Source: Paraphaeosphaeria minitans (Eukaryota; Ascomycota; Dothideomycetes; Pleosporales; Didymosphaeriaceae). Taken from it: DNA of 64,000 bases. The notes under the pieces were generated by a model. It searched no databases and was not told where the DNA came from. It saw only the letters and a program-made list of their open reading frames with translations. A program made the translations under genes and the position numbers. Shown piece after piece: positions 26,935 through 38,775 of this stretch. Positions within the stretch are counted from its first letter, which is position 1. The number at the start of each line of letters is the position of its first letter. The DNA lies in contig WJXW01000013.1 of assembly GCA_015832175.1 (NCBI GenBank), positions 1,178,001 to 1,242,000 of the forward strand, given 5' to 3'.

Positions 26935-27480
26935 TCATGTTATAGGGGACAAGAAGGGACCTAAAGGAGTCTTATTAATTACTAGATTAACAGCCTTATA
27001 AGATTTAGCCTCTTTAATATTCTTCTTCTTAACTACTATTATATCCTTAGCATGCTTATCTAGTAAGTCTATTTATTAATATAACTAATCTTTGCGCGTG
27101 CGTGTAACCTGTAATTTCTCTAACGCCTTTTTATAGACTTTAAACGCAGCCTCCTACGTTTCTTTTAACTTTTTTATCTATATACGCAATTTTTCTTTCT
27201 TTACTAATAAACACTTAAACTTAGACTCTAAAACGCGTATATCGCAATGTTAACCTTAATAAACATATTCCCTATATTTTTTAGACTAAACGTGAACCTT
27301 GTAAATATAGTTATATTTTATATATATTAAGTATTTCTTAACTATAACTTTGCTAAAGGAGTTAATAGAATTAGTTAAGTAATAGTGATAGGTAGTGCTA
27401 GACTTAAAAAGTTATTTAGGTATAATACAAGTAAGCTAATACTACTTATAACGTAGGGCAAGCTCTAGTTATAACTAGGC
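26935..27480 (-). pseudogene. Antisense coiled-coil ORF in Gypsy B
   Basis: Downstream of the chromodomain the minus strand reads continuously from about 27470 to a genuine TGA at 26935-26937, with only Gln-type TAA/TAG interruptions. The C-terminal half is a clear coiled coil rich in Lys, Glu and Leu, with pieces such as EKLRIQIKKLKETQEAAF and RKDQLYQQIDLLDKHAKD. This is a real decayed coding region rather than a chance frame. I recall similar Lys/Glu-rich tails in hypothetical proteins of other fungi, but I cannot name a function. Confidence 0.65.
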
Positions 27481-27532
27481 GTAAGACACAGTTATATAAT
27501 TTAAGGATAAATCCTAGTAAGGAGGGAGATAA

Positions 27533-27943
27533 TATTAAGATCTAAAGGCTAGGCCTTTTAGGATCTTTATATATATCTACATTTATTGTTTAAGCGGCAC
27601 AGTATAAGAGGTTACGTAACCTAATTAGTGTAATTAGAGCGCTAAGACAACTAATTAGACTAAGCACTTAATATACTAAGTAACTAATTAGTGCTTAATT
27701 AGTTTAATTAGAGCGATTAGTGGACTAATCACTTAAAGTATATAGGAATATAAGGATAGGCTCTCTATACTTATGTTTAATCTGTTTATTAATCTATTGT
27801 TTAGATTCTAGTAGACTATATTGTTAACTTGTTACACTTCGCAAGATACTATTATATTAATAAGACCTTTTACCTTCTGTAAGTACTCCTGCCTAAGAAC
27901 CAACCTTAACCCTTTAGGACTAGCTACCCTCTTGGATTTAACA
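27533..27943 (+). repeat. 3' LTR of Gypsy B (411 bp)
   Basis: It begins TATTAAGATCTAAAGG and ends GATTTAACA. Its length is identical to the 5' LTR. Confidence 0.9.
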
Positions 27944-28170
27944 GCCTATACCTAAGGTTTTATTACTCTATTCAACTACGTTCGATCTGCCCTCTATTAC
28001 CCTAGTCTCTACTATTCTAGGTAACTAGTACTAGGCGAGAGAAGGTACTAGAAGGTCTAGAAGGTTACCCTTTATTCTCTAGCCTCTACCTCCTCTTTAC
28101 AGGGACCACTATAATAGACAATTATACTAGTTAGATTTATAACAAATTTTAGATAGGATAACTTTAATTA

Positions 28171-28444
28171 TTCTTTTATACTCCTTACTTAAGGTACACT
28201 AAAACAAGATAGTAGAGTTTTTATAGTATTAGATAGTAATAGGCTAGACTAATGCTATACGTAGCTATACGCATAAACACAAAAGGGCTATAGCTAATTA
28301 TTTAATATTTTGTAGCTAGAGGCTACGTAGTTATCTAATTAACTATATTTATTTTAGTTTTAGTAAAACGTTATTACGTTAGGTTTTATAAGCTAATCAG
28401 CGCCTGTAAAAGTAGGCCTCTAGCCTAATCACAACACCGTGTTT
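28171..28444. other. AT-rich border DNA, nothing recognised
   Basis: This TA-rich sequence lies after the Copia fragment; its composition begins to normalise from about 28400. No frame or repeat was recognised. Confidence 0.5.
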
Positions 28445-28690
28445 CTGTCCTAATGCAGCCCTAAGTTATCTCTGTCCACTAAAGTCCTACCGTATAAGCT
28501 TATTCTTCACTCCTCACTTCGTTCTTTATTTATTATGAGCAATAAAGCTATATTAACATCCTATAGAAGCTCCAAATTATCTCTAGCCACTGAAATTCTA
28601 ACAGTATAAGCTAATTCTTCACTCCTCACTACGTTCGTCTTTCATCATGAGCAACAAACCTATTCTTCTTCCTCACTTCGTTTGTCATGA
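28445..28690 (+). repeat. Border repeat: two 111-bp units plus a partial third
   Basis: Two diverged tandem units (TTATCTC anchors at 28466 and 28577, period 111 bp) each end in a conserved core of the type CTCCTCACTTCGTT...ATGAGCAATAA. A third, partial core (CCTCACTTCGTTTGTCATG) follows near 28671. The same core is found inverted at the opposite edge of the gene island (62018-62058). It may be the end of a MITE or a solo repeat; its nature is unknown. Confidence 0.65.
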
Positions 28691-29206
28691 TCATGAGGAA
28701 TACATATCTGCATCGTGCCCAGCTCTCTTTACGGTTCACCCGCACCACATCACACGCATCCCGTGTACATACCTCGCACATCCACACACGTATTCACAAC
28801 CTTAATCATAATCGTGACGTTGTCAAATCTACGGAACCGGCTTGTCCCCAACCATCCACAAGATTTAGCAAGTATGGCAAAAATATGCCCCGCCCAGACA
28901 ACCCAGCCATAACAAGGAAAGTCAACCTGCACTCCAGGGGTAGAGGGAAGAAAAAGCGACGACGCCCAATGCCCCACTTAGAAACGTCGCTATGCAATCT
29001 CAGGAAGTAAGGTCATGTACGCAGAAAACAGGTATCAGACAAAAAGCAAGATGCAAAACCAAGGAGAGATAGAATGGTAAGAGAGCAGAGTGGAGCGGTG
29101 ATATCGGCCCCTAGTGCATCGCCCAGCAAGCCTTGAGAACCGATGTCCTTTCCACGCCTGCACGTCCGTTTCCGAGGGTCAGTACGTCCTATATTTCTGT
29201 CACACG
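28691..29206. other. Intergenic, 3' flank of ATG2
   Basis: This is normal-composition DNA. Short frames (for example 28687-29010) lack domains and plausible codon use and are not called. It presumably holds the ATG2 3' UTR. Confidence 0.6.
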
Positions 29207-32200
29207 TTAGCCCTTACTCCCCAACATGGAACCTATGAAACTTACGTCATCGATCTTCCGCCGTGAATCTTGATCCAACGCATTGCCTACCCCAAGTAAC
29301 GCCCGACTGACCGCCTTCGTCGTGCCCGCCAGCGGCCGCAACACCACCGTCGGCGCCCTCCGCGCCAATACCTTCGCCATGCCCGCGCCTGTGCCCTCCT
29401 CCATGATTTCCCCAGGAATTGCGATAACCGCGTCCCGCGCTTGCGCCCAATCCTTCTGGAAGTGGCGCGCGGCAGAACGCAAGCCCGCGCGCACGGTGAT
29501 GGGTTGATCGGCGTAGTTAGATACGGCGCGGGGCTCTTCGGTTTCTGAGGCAGCAAGGTCTTCCCAGTCATAGCCTCCGGAAGGGGTGCGGGAGGACGAG
29601 GGGCGGCCGGGTGCCGGGTACGCGGGTTCAGGGTTGAGAAAGCGCTCTGTGGTCTCGAGAATGGTTTGCGCGCCAATGGCAACCTTCGCGCCGAGACGGG
29701 CGGCTTCGGAGGTAGTGTTCCGCGCAAAGGTGCCCACTCCTTTGCGCATGGCGCGCACGACGCGACCGTCTTTGCGGTACTCACGCATTGGGACGATGAA
29801 GAGGTCGGCAACGGCGGAGCCGACATTGACGACGGGGCGGGCCAAGGCAACGCCCGAGAGGACTCTTGCGAGTTGATTGTCGCGGACGTCGGGCATCCAA
29901 ACATTATTGAGAGTATCGTGAAGTTCGTCAAATGATTTGATGCCATAAAGAATGGCGTGGCGGAGCAGAATAGGCGTGTCTTCTAGTGTCATGAAGTTCA
30001 TGAGCTCGGTCGTCGAGCCGGAGCGGAGCCTACGATAATCCACTTTGCGCGGCTTGTAGTCGAGCCTAAGGTTCAAAGTGTTGATGGCTAAACGCTGAAT
30101 GAAAGGCTGTTCAGATGGAGCGGGGCTGCTGGCAGTGGACTCATCTCTGAACGCGAAGAAACGCTGAATGAATTCCAATGCGAATTGGTCAACATGCAGG
30201 CGAAGCGGAAGAATGCTAACTTCAATGACTAGTTCGGTGGCGGCGAGGTCCGGTGCTGGTTTGACTGTCAAGAGTGCAATGTTGACCATCGGCCGGTTCA
30301 TCTCGCGCTTCTCAGGTTCCACGTCGCAAAGAGCGAACTTGTTCCATGTCGATCCAGGAACGCGATCGTAAACGACCAAGTCCTGAATGCGCACATCGAC
30401 TGAATTGACCGTCTCCCCAGAACCGGGCTCGAAAATGACGAAATCAACAGCAACGTTCTTGAGCTCGAACGAGATCCGCTTGTGTTTACCGCGGCCCAGC
30501 TTTTGAAGGCGTTTGGTGGATATGCTGGAGCGCGGTCGTGCTGTGGCTGACGTGGTTCGAGTGGCAATTGACGTTGCATAACTGCCAGTCTCGCTAGCCT
30601 GGTCAGATCCATCGCGACCACGATTAATGTCTTGAATGACTTGTTTCGCTAAGGCACCTTTAGCTTCCTTGACCGGAACTCCAATCCAGACTGAGTTAAA
30701 AAGTTGGCCTTCTTCGATGAACTCAAGATCCTCGTCATCATCTTCCTGAGCTTTCCGTCGGCGCTCTTCTGCACGAGCTTCGATATCGTCAATTGCCTGT
30801 GCCAATTCGCCCCTGGTTTTTGGCCAGTCGTAACCGTCGTATAGGTTCCAGATGATGTTCATGTCGTGAATCTGTACTTTGAGTGGGGCGTCTGGAGCCT
30901 TGAATGCGTTCACATGATGGTACTTGTTGTTTGACGAATCCCACTTCCGAGCTTTGCCTTTGTGATCAGAGTCAGAATCCTTGAAATAGTCATCGTCAAA
31001 TTTCAATTCTTCCTGCCCGGACGCGACTTCAAATCGCTCCTCGAAGCTCTCTAGCATAGCCGGTTCACCAAGCTTGCGAGCGATGGACGGAATTGCTAGA
31101 GCACCCAGATCTTCTTGTTCCAACATGCTGTCTCTCATATCCTCTTCGGTGGGCAGAGAGTCTAAATTATAGAAACTGCCGACGAACTCTCTATTCGTTG
31201 GGACATCGTCCAGAATCAGATCAGCGTTCTCCATGGAAAACTCTCCATCGTTCTCATCCATGGTGAAATCGTCATCATCGTCTCCCACCGCGATAGCGTC
31301 AAGATCAGTGGTTAGTGCATCCATTGTGAAGGACTCCATCATCTCTTGTAATGGCACCGTAGGTCGGTAGCGTTCAGCCGTTGACGGCGGCATCGGTGGC
31401 TGAAGGCCGTTGAGGATGGCGATGAGAGTCTGTGTGGAATCCGCGCAGGACTCTATCACGAACAATTCATTTTGAAATTCCACATCGACTTGTTGGGGCT
31501 GGGAAGCACCGTCGCCCGCAATAGTAACGATTACCTTGGCTGCCGCGATCGAGCTCAGTGTGACATAGCCTTGAGCAAGTAGCTCCCGAAGCTGGGGATT
31601 GTTTACAACGACCTTGGAAGATGGCGTAGGGTTCGACTCTTCCGTAAGACGAGCAACGTCATCAATTGCTTGTATTGACGCTTTACGCAGATGCAGCTCA
31701 ATAGCGTAGTCCGTTTTGCTCATTTGTTTACCTGAAAAATGAGCATCGGTCAGAACGAACAGACCCTTTGCCGGGATCTTTCGAGGATTCAGTCCCAACG
31801 CGCAGTTCCGGAACAGAACGTCAACATGCAGGGGCTTTGTTTTTGTTGTTACTGGGGAGCTGGCTGAAGATGTCTGCCAAGTCAGGGTTGCTGGAGGTGT
31901 AGCACCTGTGACAGTGGCGACTGAGGAAGCTAGCCCAAGGGCAATATCGTCGATAGTGCCATCCTCGGACAGACCAAGAGCAGCCAAGACCGTGGAGACA
32001 TGATACTCGGTGCAAAGATTGAATAGTTTTGCCTTGATCACAGGCTCCATCTCGTCGCCAATGATGCGCATCATAACCATCGGCAAACGATCTGACTCTG
32101 AGAGCTTGACAACTTCATGTACTAGGATCTCGTCTTCTCGCCAAGCGGACATGGAGCCAATTTGAGCAGCGAACAGCGCGGGGAGACCAACGTGTGCAAC

Positions 32201-35200
32201 CGACGCATCATCCAGCTCGATCGAAACATCACCCAAACGTTCGTTGATCGTTCCCCTGGCAACGATGTGCTGCACGTTGGCAAGCGTGAGTATACCGGGA
32301 CGATCGTCATCTGGGAGATACTTCGCAATCCTAGACACCTTTGCCATCTCCGCAGCCAGGGCTTCGAAGGCGCGTAGCTCATCTGTCTCAGTCACTAGCG
32401 CGTCTATTAACTTCACATCGATCCGGAGAATAGAACCCTTCTTGCGTTGGCGTATGAGAGTCTCGACTAGAATGTCGTCGTCGTTCTCGTACGAATCCTT
32501 TGACGGTGTTATCATGTAGATTAGTTTATCCAGATCAAATTCTTCCGGCGAAGAGAGGAAATTGACTGTAGTCTCTTGGAACTTCACTATCAGTGGCGCG
32601 CCGTTCGGGGTAGCCAGCGTGTATGGGCCGGTAAGTTGGGCATCCGCGGCTTTTAATCTAACATTGCCTCCGCGGACGGCAAGCTTAACGGAAGTGGTTT
32701 GCAACTGTATAGCACAGCTTTGCCCTTTAAGCACGAACTCAACATCCCCAAATTGGACCTGGATCTTCGGCATCGTTGATGGGGCGATTGCAGGCGGAGG
32801 TGGTGGGGTATCACCAAAGCGAACACCACGAGTGCAGCCTGGCGCTGGAGACACCACAGGGCTGTTGCCGCGACCATTAGAGCTTATCGAGGCGCTCAGC
32901 TCTAGAACACCACTGAAGCCTCCAAATGAGCCCAAGGCTTCGTCCACTTTCTCCAGATCGAACATGGCCTTCACAGGACGAGTGATGAGGGTGACACGCC
33001 GGTCTTGCTTCTGTTCATGAACGATCTCAATATCATGCTTCAGTTGGTCTGGTGTATTGCTGATAGATCTACGAGCCTTAGAGCGGGAACTCTGGAATGT
33101 TATGATGTCGTAATCCAAAGAAGACAACGCGAATTTGGCAATTTGCAGCTTAGCCTGAGCTTCTGTTGCCGTCCTTTGACTTGCTCCGTAGATAGAAGTC
33201 ATGCTGATCTTGACAATAGCATCCAACGGATGTGGTTCGAGTGCTGGCCTAAAATTGCTAGTTTGTGTGAACGGTTCGATCATTAATCGTTCCTTCCAAG
33301 CGAAACAAACGGTTTTAACGGAAAGTTCGATGCTGAAGCGAGACCTGGTATGTGTCTTCGTCACCCCCGGTTTGGATGTCTTCTGCTTGGGCTGGTCAGT
33401 TGCGTCCCCAGCTAAGGCGGCCATTGCCTTAGTAACCATCTGGAACATGATGTTGCCTGTAGCAAAGTCGATGTGGCAAATGACCGATCCGATTTCCACG
33501 GAGATATTTGCAGACACAGCTTTCTTCTCCACCCGATGTGTTCGAGATTGCGGACGCTGCCGACCTGTGTGTTCAACAACAGGCTTTTTACGTAAATCTC
33601 GAATGGCATGGTGGGAGAATGTTCCAGGCATGGTTTCGAACATGGAATCTTCGACGAGTCCTTCTGGACGCAAGTCGAACGCAGACGCCTCAATAGCAGT
33701 CTCATCACCTTGCAAGCCCAGCGGAAACCATATTGTGATTTCATCGATGGTCAGAAAGACTTTGGCTAACAACTTCTGGGGTGCTCCTTCGTTCTCTTCC
33801 GGAACGTCTGGAGTGGCAGCTAATTCGCGGCGCGTCTGTTCAGGGGAGCATGGTAGGCTCTGTGGGCTGCTTGGTCGAGGGGTGTCGCAACCATCCTCAG
33901 CGTCTGGCTGAGCATGTAATATGCTTCCTGCGATCATCTCTTCGGGTACCTCCGCCGATGTGTCCGACGATGTGTCGTGGCTAGATGCCGACGAAGAGGA
34001 GCTCCAGCCTCCAGGAACGTGTCCATGCTGAGCAGGGGTCTCACTCATGGCGCTCATATACAAACTTGAGGCATCTTCATGACTAAATGTCCTAGACTCT
34101 GTCAAGTCTTCTTGGCTAGATCCTTGGCTAGTGGGAGAACTGGATAGATCATGGTTTATAGCTGAGTCGGCGCTTCTATCCGTAATAGACTGCCGGTTAT
34201 CAGGTAAATTAGCCTTCGGATTGGGTTGCTCTGAGATCGTTGATTGTGATGGCGAAGCCGTTTCTCGGAACAGTACGCTTTCGTCTGTCGGCTTCATCGA
34301 CTGTCCAAGCATAGAGGCTGTTGGCAGGTTAGAAGATGAAGATTGGCTCTGGTAGAACGATTGCGCTTCCTCATGGCTTGAACCCACACCGTCCAGATCC
34401 CACAAGTCATTCAATGCATACGATTCTGGGGCATCTTCGCTTTGACTCGAGCCTAGCTGTGGGCCGAGAACATTGTTATGTAAGAAATTCAAGAGCTCTT
34501 CATCGTTACCGTACATACGACTACTGGACCCCAGACCGGGTCGGCCGGGGTAGCTACCTGGATGACTTGCGATGCTGCGATCCAGCCCATCAGCGGAGTC
34601 AGCATCAGCGAAACGATCGTCGTCCGTCGTGTGCACCGAAAGACTTAGCAGATGGTCTGGGGATTGTGGTGATTCCAGCGCAGATGCAGGCACGTGCGAA
34701 GACTCATTCACAGGCACAGCTTCATGATCAGATGCCGCCACCGGTGCCGTCGCTTGCGCTTCTACAGAAGCCGAAAGTGGCGAGTCTGCATCCTCGAATC
34801 GATCTGAGGCTTCGGGGTTGTGCCGAAGTTCACTAGCCGCGGGTTCGCTCTGAGTCTTTAGGCTTGCAGTCAACTCCGAACGGGTACCAACGGGCGATGA
34901 TGGCGATGATGGCGCTGATGTAGGTGGGACCGAAACAAAGTTGCGTTCATCGGAGATCAGCCGTCCACATATATTCTCGATGCGTAACCGGCGTTTGCCT
35001 AACTTGGACGTGTCTAGCAGGTGCGTAGGTGTCGAAACATCAACGCGGGTTTCTTCGGCGGTCACAGAGTCGATTGCGACACGGTCCACGTGCAAGTTTA
35101 CGGAGAAGGGTGGGCTCTCAGCCTCGCCGATAGGAGACGATGACGGGATGTGGTCTTGCACGTCAAGATCAATGTCTTTGACGACTATCTGCAGCCGGTC

Positions 35201-35919
35201 AAGGGCAGTGTTGAGAATGCTTCGAAGGTAGTAGGGCAGAGCGATGGGAGCCCCCATGCCAGCAACGCTCTCCTCGTCGTCATATTCGTTGGACAAGACC
35301 GACTCCTGAAGGCATGCCGACTGAGATTCCAACTCGTGCTCCAGTTCTTTGATCTCCACCTCCGGCTCCTCCTTAAGAAATGAGTCGGCTAAATCCCCAA
35401 CGGTTGGTATATAGTCGTCGTCATGGCCATAGAAAGAGTCGCCTAGATCGGCGGTGGGTGGGGACGACGGACGGTGCGGTGACGGGGATCTAGCTCGGGG
35501 GGATGTTCGCTCGGTACCGCGCGACCTGGAGAGGGTGTCGGTCTTCTCTACCCAACGGGCGTGGATCCGAATGCCATCCACTTCTATTATGATGCGCGGG
35601 ACGCCCAGCTCGAGTACGAAGGTAATGCGAAATAGCGATGCTCGGGCGGTGAGCAGGTGGATTTCGGGAGGGAGCTTGAGATGGAGGAGGGCCACCAGTT
35701 TCTAGCGGTGCCATGTCAGCAGAGTTTAAGACGAATTGAATAGCAAAGTCTCACCTTGACGTGTAGGCCGACATCCCGGACCTCGAGGGTGGTGTGCTTG
35801 CCGATGTCGACATTGACAAACTCGGCGGGATCCTTGTCGAGGACGTCGATATGCCGCAGGCCAAACAGTAGCAGCTTCTTCCCGAAGGCAGAAGACAGAC
35901 CCGAGAAGCTAAAGGCCAT
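29207..35919 (-). CDS. ATG2: Autophagy-related lipid-transfer protein Atg2
   Basis: Atg2 is a rod-shaped lipid-transfer protein that bridges the ER and the growing phagophore, with Atg18 and Atg9, during autophagosome formation. Exon 1 is 35755-35919 and exon 2 is 29207-35701, with a 53-bp GT-AG intron between; the phase is correct and the product is 2219 aa. Residues 1 to about 110 form the chorein-like N-terminus (FGLRHIDVLDKDPAEF, VRDVGLHVKKL). A long Ser-rich, probably disordered part spans roughly residues 110-700. The conserved C-terminal Atg2 region lies near 1965-2060 (LRHAILYGIKSFDELHDTL, VADLFIVPMREYRKDGR). Yeast Atg2 is shorter; about 2,100 aa is usual in filamentous fungi. It shares a divergent promoter with the adenosine deaminase gene. 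Identification is very secure. Confidence 0.95.
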
Positions 35920-36216
35920 AGTGGAGGTGGCGTGCCGAGGGTTGCGAGTGGAACTGGGGGCGGACGGGCGGCGAGTCGAGTGCCTACCGATGCGTCAACA
36001 GCAGCGCCATGGATGCTGCGCGGGTGGTTGCAGTCGTGAGGGCTGAGCTTAGCGACGCGCTTCTCGTGACGTGTTGCGTGATCGTGTGTACGTGTGTGAA
36101 AGAGCGCCCGGTCCAAGGTTGAAGTGCGTGAAAGTCGGCAGGGCACTTCTGTTGGAAGCGTGCGGTGGGCGAGGCAGCAGACGGCCGCCGTTCGCAGCGA
36201 GGGCGTGGGCGTGGAT

Positions 36217-36266
36217 GTAGGGACAGTAGGGGCAGTAGGGGCACAAGTAGGGGCACAAGTATGGGG
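36217..36266. repeat. GTAGGGGCA(CAA) minisatellite
   Basis: About five imperfect tandem units of GTAGGGRCA or GTAGGGGCACAA lie in the divergent promoter. Confidence 0.7.
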
Positions 36267-36497
36267 CCTGTGGCAAGAGAAGGTCGCTTTACCTTCGTCC
36301 GTGTGCAGCGTCAAGCGGGAACCAGCACCAGCACCAGCAGGAGATGCAGGACGTAGGAGCGGCGTCTGATGCGTGATCGGTCACCAGCACCTTCTGCCGT
36401 GCCCACCGGTAGTAGCTTCCCTTCCCCGCCGTCTAGACTACCTAGTCTACCTATCGATAACGCCCTGTGTTCACGCGACATCGGTCGGCTTACCGCG

Positions 36498-36553
36498 GCT
36501 CCCAGGCTCCCAGTCTCCCAGGCTCCCAGTCCCTCAGTCTCCCGGTCTCCCCG
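36498..36553. repeat. CTCCCAG-type pyrimidine-rich tandem repeat
   Basis: About six imperfect 8-9 bp units (CTCCCAGG, CTCCCAGT) lie 60-110 bp upstream of the deaminase start codon. Pyrimidine-rich tracts here are common in fungal core promoters. Confidence 0.65.
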
Positions 36554-36609
36554 GCTGCACTGTTCAACATCCATTCTAGGCGCCACCAAACGTCGTAGAT
36601 ACAGACAAC

Positions 36610-38452
36610 ATGGCATCAGCGACCGACGATGCCTGGGAGCGGGCCGAGGGCGTCCCCGGCCTCACCGACCCCTTCATCCAGAAGTACCTCTCCGGCCGCG
36701 ATGCCCTGGTGCAGCAAGAGAAGAAGCAGCGCAGCGGTCCGTCACCATCAGCCCAGCCAGCATACATGAATGGATGGATGATTGATTGTCAGGTCTGACA
36801 GCCTTCAGACCACTACTTCCGAGAGAACTTGTCGCCCACGGCCCAGGAAGCCTGCGCCATCGTCTCCCAGATCCGCTTCGAGGAGCAGCAGACCCTCTGG
36901 ACCAAGGACTATGAAGACTGCCTCGCCAGCAGCTACGTCGACGTCTTCCCCGGCATGATGTTCAATCTTGCCAAGGAGCGCATGGAAAAGAGCAAGCTGT
37001 GGAAGATTGTACGCAAGATGCCAAAGGGCGCCCTGTTGCACTGCCATCTCGAAGCCATGGTCGACCTCGACTGGGTGCTCCACGAGGCGTTTGCTACACA
37101 TGGAGTTTGCGTGCGGAGTCATGCCCCACTGTCAAATGAGCAGGCGCGACTGAAAACCGGCATCTCGTTTACCTACAGCAACGCTAGCGCAAAGAGCGAC
37201 GTTTCCATCTGGAGTGACGACTATGTCGCAAACACACAGATTCCGATAGCGACTGCAGCAGACAACTTCCCAGATGGCGGACGCAAAGGCTTCATCGAGT
37301 GGATTCGCCTGCGCACATCCATCACCCCAGAAGAGCACCTCAAGCAGCATGAGGGGCCCAACGAAGTGTGGCGCAAGTTCATGTCATGCTTTCCCATACT
37401 CGGATCCATCATCTATTACGAGCCCATCTTCCGCAAGTTCATCCGCAAGTTGTGCCAGCAGCTGTTGGAAGACGGGACCTACTACGTGGATTTGAGATCT
37501 GCTTTCTACACACCGTATCGCAGTCTCGGCAAAGAAGAATGGGATGCAGACTTCTTCAACATGCTTGAACATATCGAAGATGAGGTTGAGAAATTCAAAG
37601 CATCCGAAGAGGGCAAAGACTTCTGGGGCGTGCGGATGATCTGGACTACCGTCCGTGCCTTTGACAACCGCACAATTGTGAACAGTAAGCCGACGTCGAC
37701 AAGCCATTCGGATCTTGACTAAACTCACAGGCATGAACCAATGTATCGAGATGAAAATTGAGTTCCCTGAGCTCATCGCTGGCTACGACTTCGTCGGTCA
37801 AGAAGACATGGGCCGCCCGCTCGCCGACCTTTCGCCGTTGCTTTTCTATTTCCGCAAGAAGTGCGCAGAATCTGGTGTCGACATCCCTTTCTTCTTCCAC
37901 GCTGGCGAAACTCTCGGCGACGGCGACTCCGTGGACGAGAACCTTTTCGATGCCATCCTCCTCGGCACTCGGCGCATCGGCCACGGCTTCTCCCTCTACA
38001 AGCACCCTCTCCTCATCGACATGGTCAAAGAGAAGAAGATATTGATCGAGTCCTGCCCCGTGTCCAATGAAGTGTTGCGTCTCTGTGGTAGCATCATGTC
38101 GCACACACTGCCGGCCTTGCTCGCTCGTGGTGTACCGTGCAGTCTGTGCAACGATGATCCTACCATTCTGGGACAGGGTGTCAGTGGGATGAGCCATGAT
38201 TTCTGGCAGGCGCTCCAGGGCTGGGAGAACTTAGGTCTAGAAGGTTTGGGTTCCCTAGCAGAGAACAGCGTCCGATGGGCGAGTCTTGAAGACTACTCGC
38301 AGAAAGAGTGGGTGCAGGCCATCAAAGACGGTTGTACAGGTAAGGGAATACGAGCGCAGAGACTGAAAGAGTGGGCAACGAGATGGGAAAGGTTCTGCGC
38401 GTGGATAGTGGATGAGTACGGCGCTGATGAGAACACGGACCCTGAAGAATAA
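36610..38452 (+). CDS. ADGF/ADA2 (CECR1)-type adenosine deaminase
   Basis: It would convert adenosine (or a related 6-aminopurine nucleoside) to inosine. Exons are 36610-36736, 36809-37684 and 37731-38452 (574 aa, phases consistent). Metal and catalytic motifs of the adenosine deaminase barrel are all present: LLHCHLEA near residue 117, FFHAGET near 388, RIGHGF near 416 and CNDDPT near 473. Length and motif context fit the ADGF/CECR1 branch rather than classical ADA. The N-terminus (MASATDDAWERAEG...) shows no signal peptide, unlike animal ADGFs, which are secreted, so an intracellular enzyme is likely. Substrate preference cannot be read from sequence. Confidence 0.88.
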
Positions 38453-38775
38453 GGTCGTTGGCGGGAGCAGACGTTCTTCAACAGCTGGAATGAGAGACCT
38501 TCGGTACACGCTTCACCAGCGTGTGCAAGCTTTCTGTTACCTTGACTCAACAGTATATAGAGTCTCAAAGCTTCAACACTACGGAATGAAAAGACAATCT
38601 TCTCAGACAAGGTGCAACATATATGCACAATGTGCTCCTCACATGCTCGTTTCGGAGCACAGGCCATCTCCGCCGACATTGAGCTCTACGAGCTCCCCCA
38701 CAGCTTTCCCCGAACACCCACAATGTAGCTCGCGCCCCCCAGACTAACATTTGACCATCAAAATTCACGGGCTCA
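38453..38775. other. Intergenic between adenosine deaminase and NPR2
   Basis: It holds the 3' flank of the deaminase gene and the promoter of NPR2, which lies in the same direction. No regulatory element was recognised. Confidence 0.6.

Larger units (their letters stand above)
21238..27943 (+). mobile_element. Ty3/Gypsy chromovirus family B, complete, nested in Copia remnant
   Basis: It has 411-bp LTRs at 21238-21648 and 27533-27943 and a perfect 5-bp target duplication GCCTA (21233-21237 and 27944-27948). A purine-rich tract AAGGAGGGAGATAA lies at 27519-27532, directly before the 3' LTR. Gag, pol and a chromodomain are in the plus direction. The first bases of the LTRs differ as TG (5') and TA (3'). 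Confidence 0.93.
13752..28170 (+). mobile_element. Copia 5'-end remnant split by two nested Gypsy elements
   Basis: Copia LTR sequence homologous to 5693-5250 is found in three pieces: 13752-13911, 21115-21237 and 27949 to about 28101. A deleted gag piece then runs to about 28170. The pieces join in register once Gypsy C, Gypsy B and their target duplications are removed. The remnant begins TATAAGGAATA where the other copy has TGTAAGGAATA, and it shares the ACGTTA minisatellite. It stops abruptly in gag, so it was already a fragment or was truncated later. Confidence 0.8.
35920..36609. promoter_or_regulatory. Divergent promoter region ATG2 / adenosine deaminase
   Basis: This 690-bp region between divergent genes contains two low-complexity arrays (36217-36266 and 36498-36553). 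No TATA box or known operator is evident, and no CTCCAA/TTGGAG hexamer is present. Confidence 0.6.

Noticed and set aside
28687..29010. 107-codon open frame and overlapping frames near the left island edge
   Set aside because: Composition is His/Arg/Thr-rich without domain or splice support, and several frames overlap on both strands. It is most likely non-coding 3' flank of ATG2.
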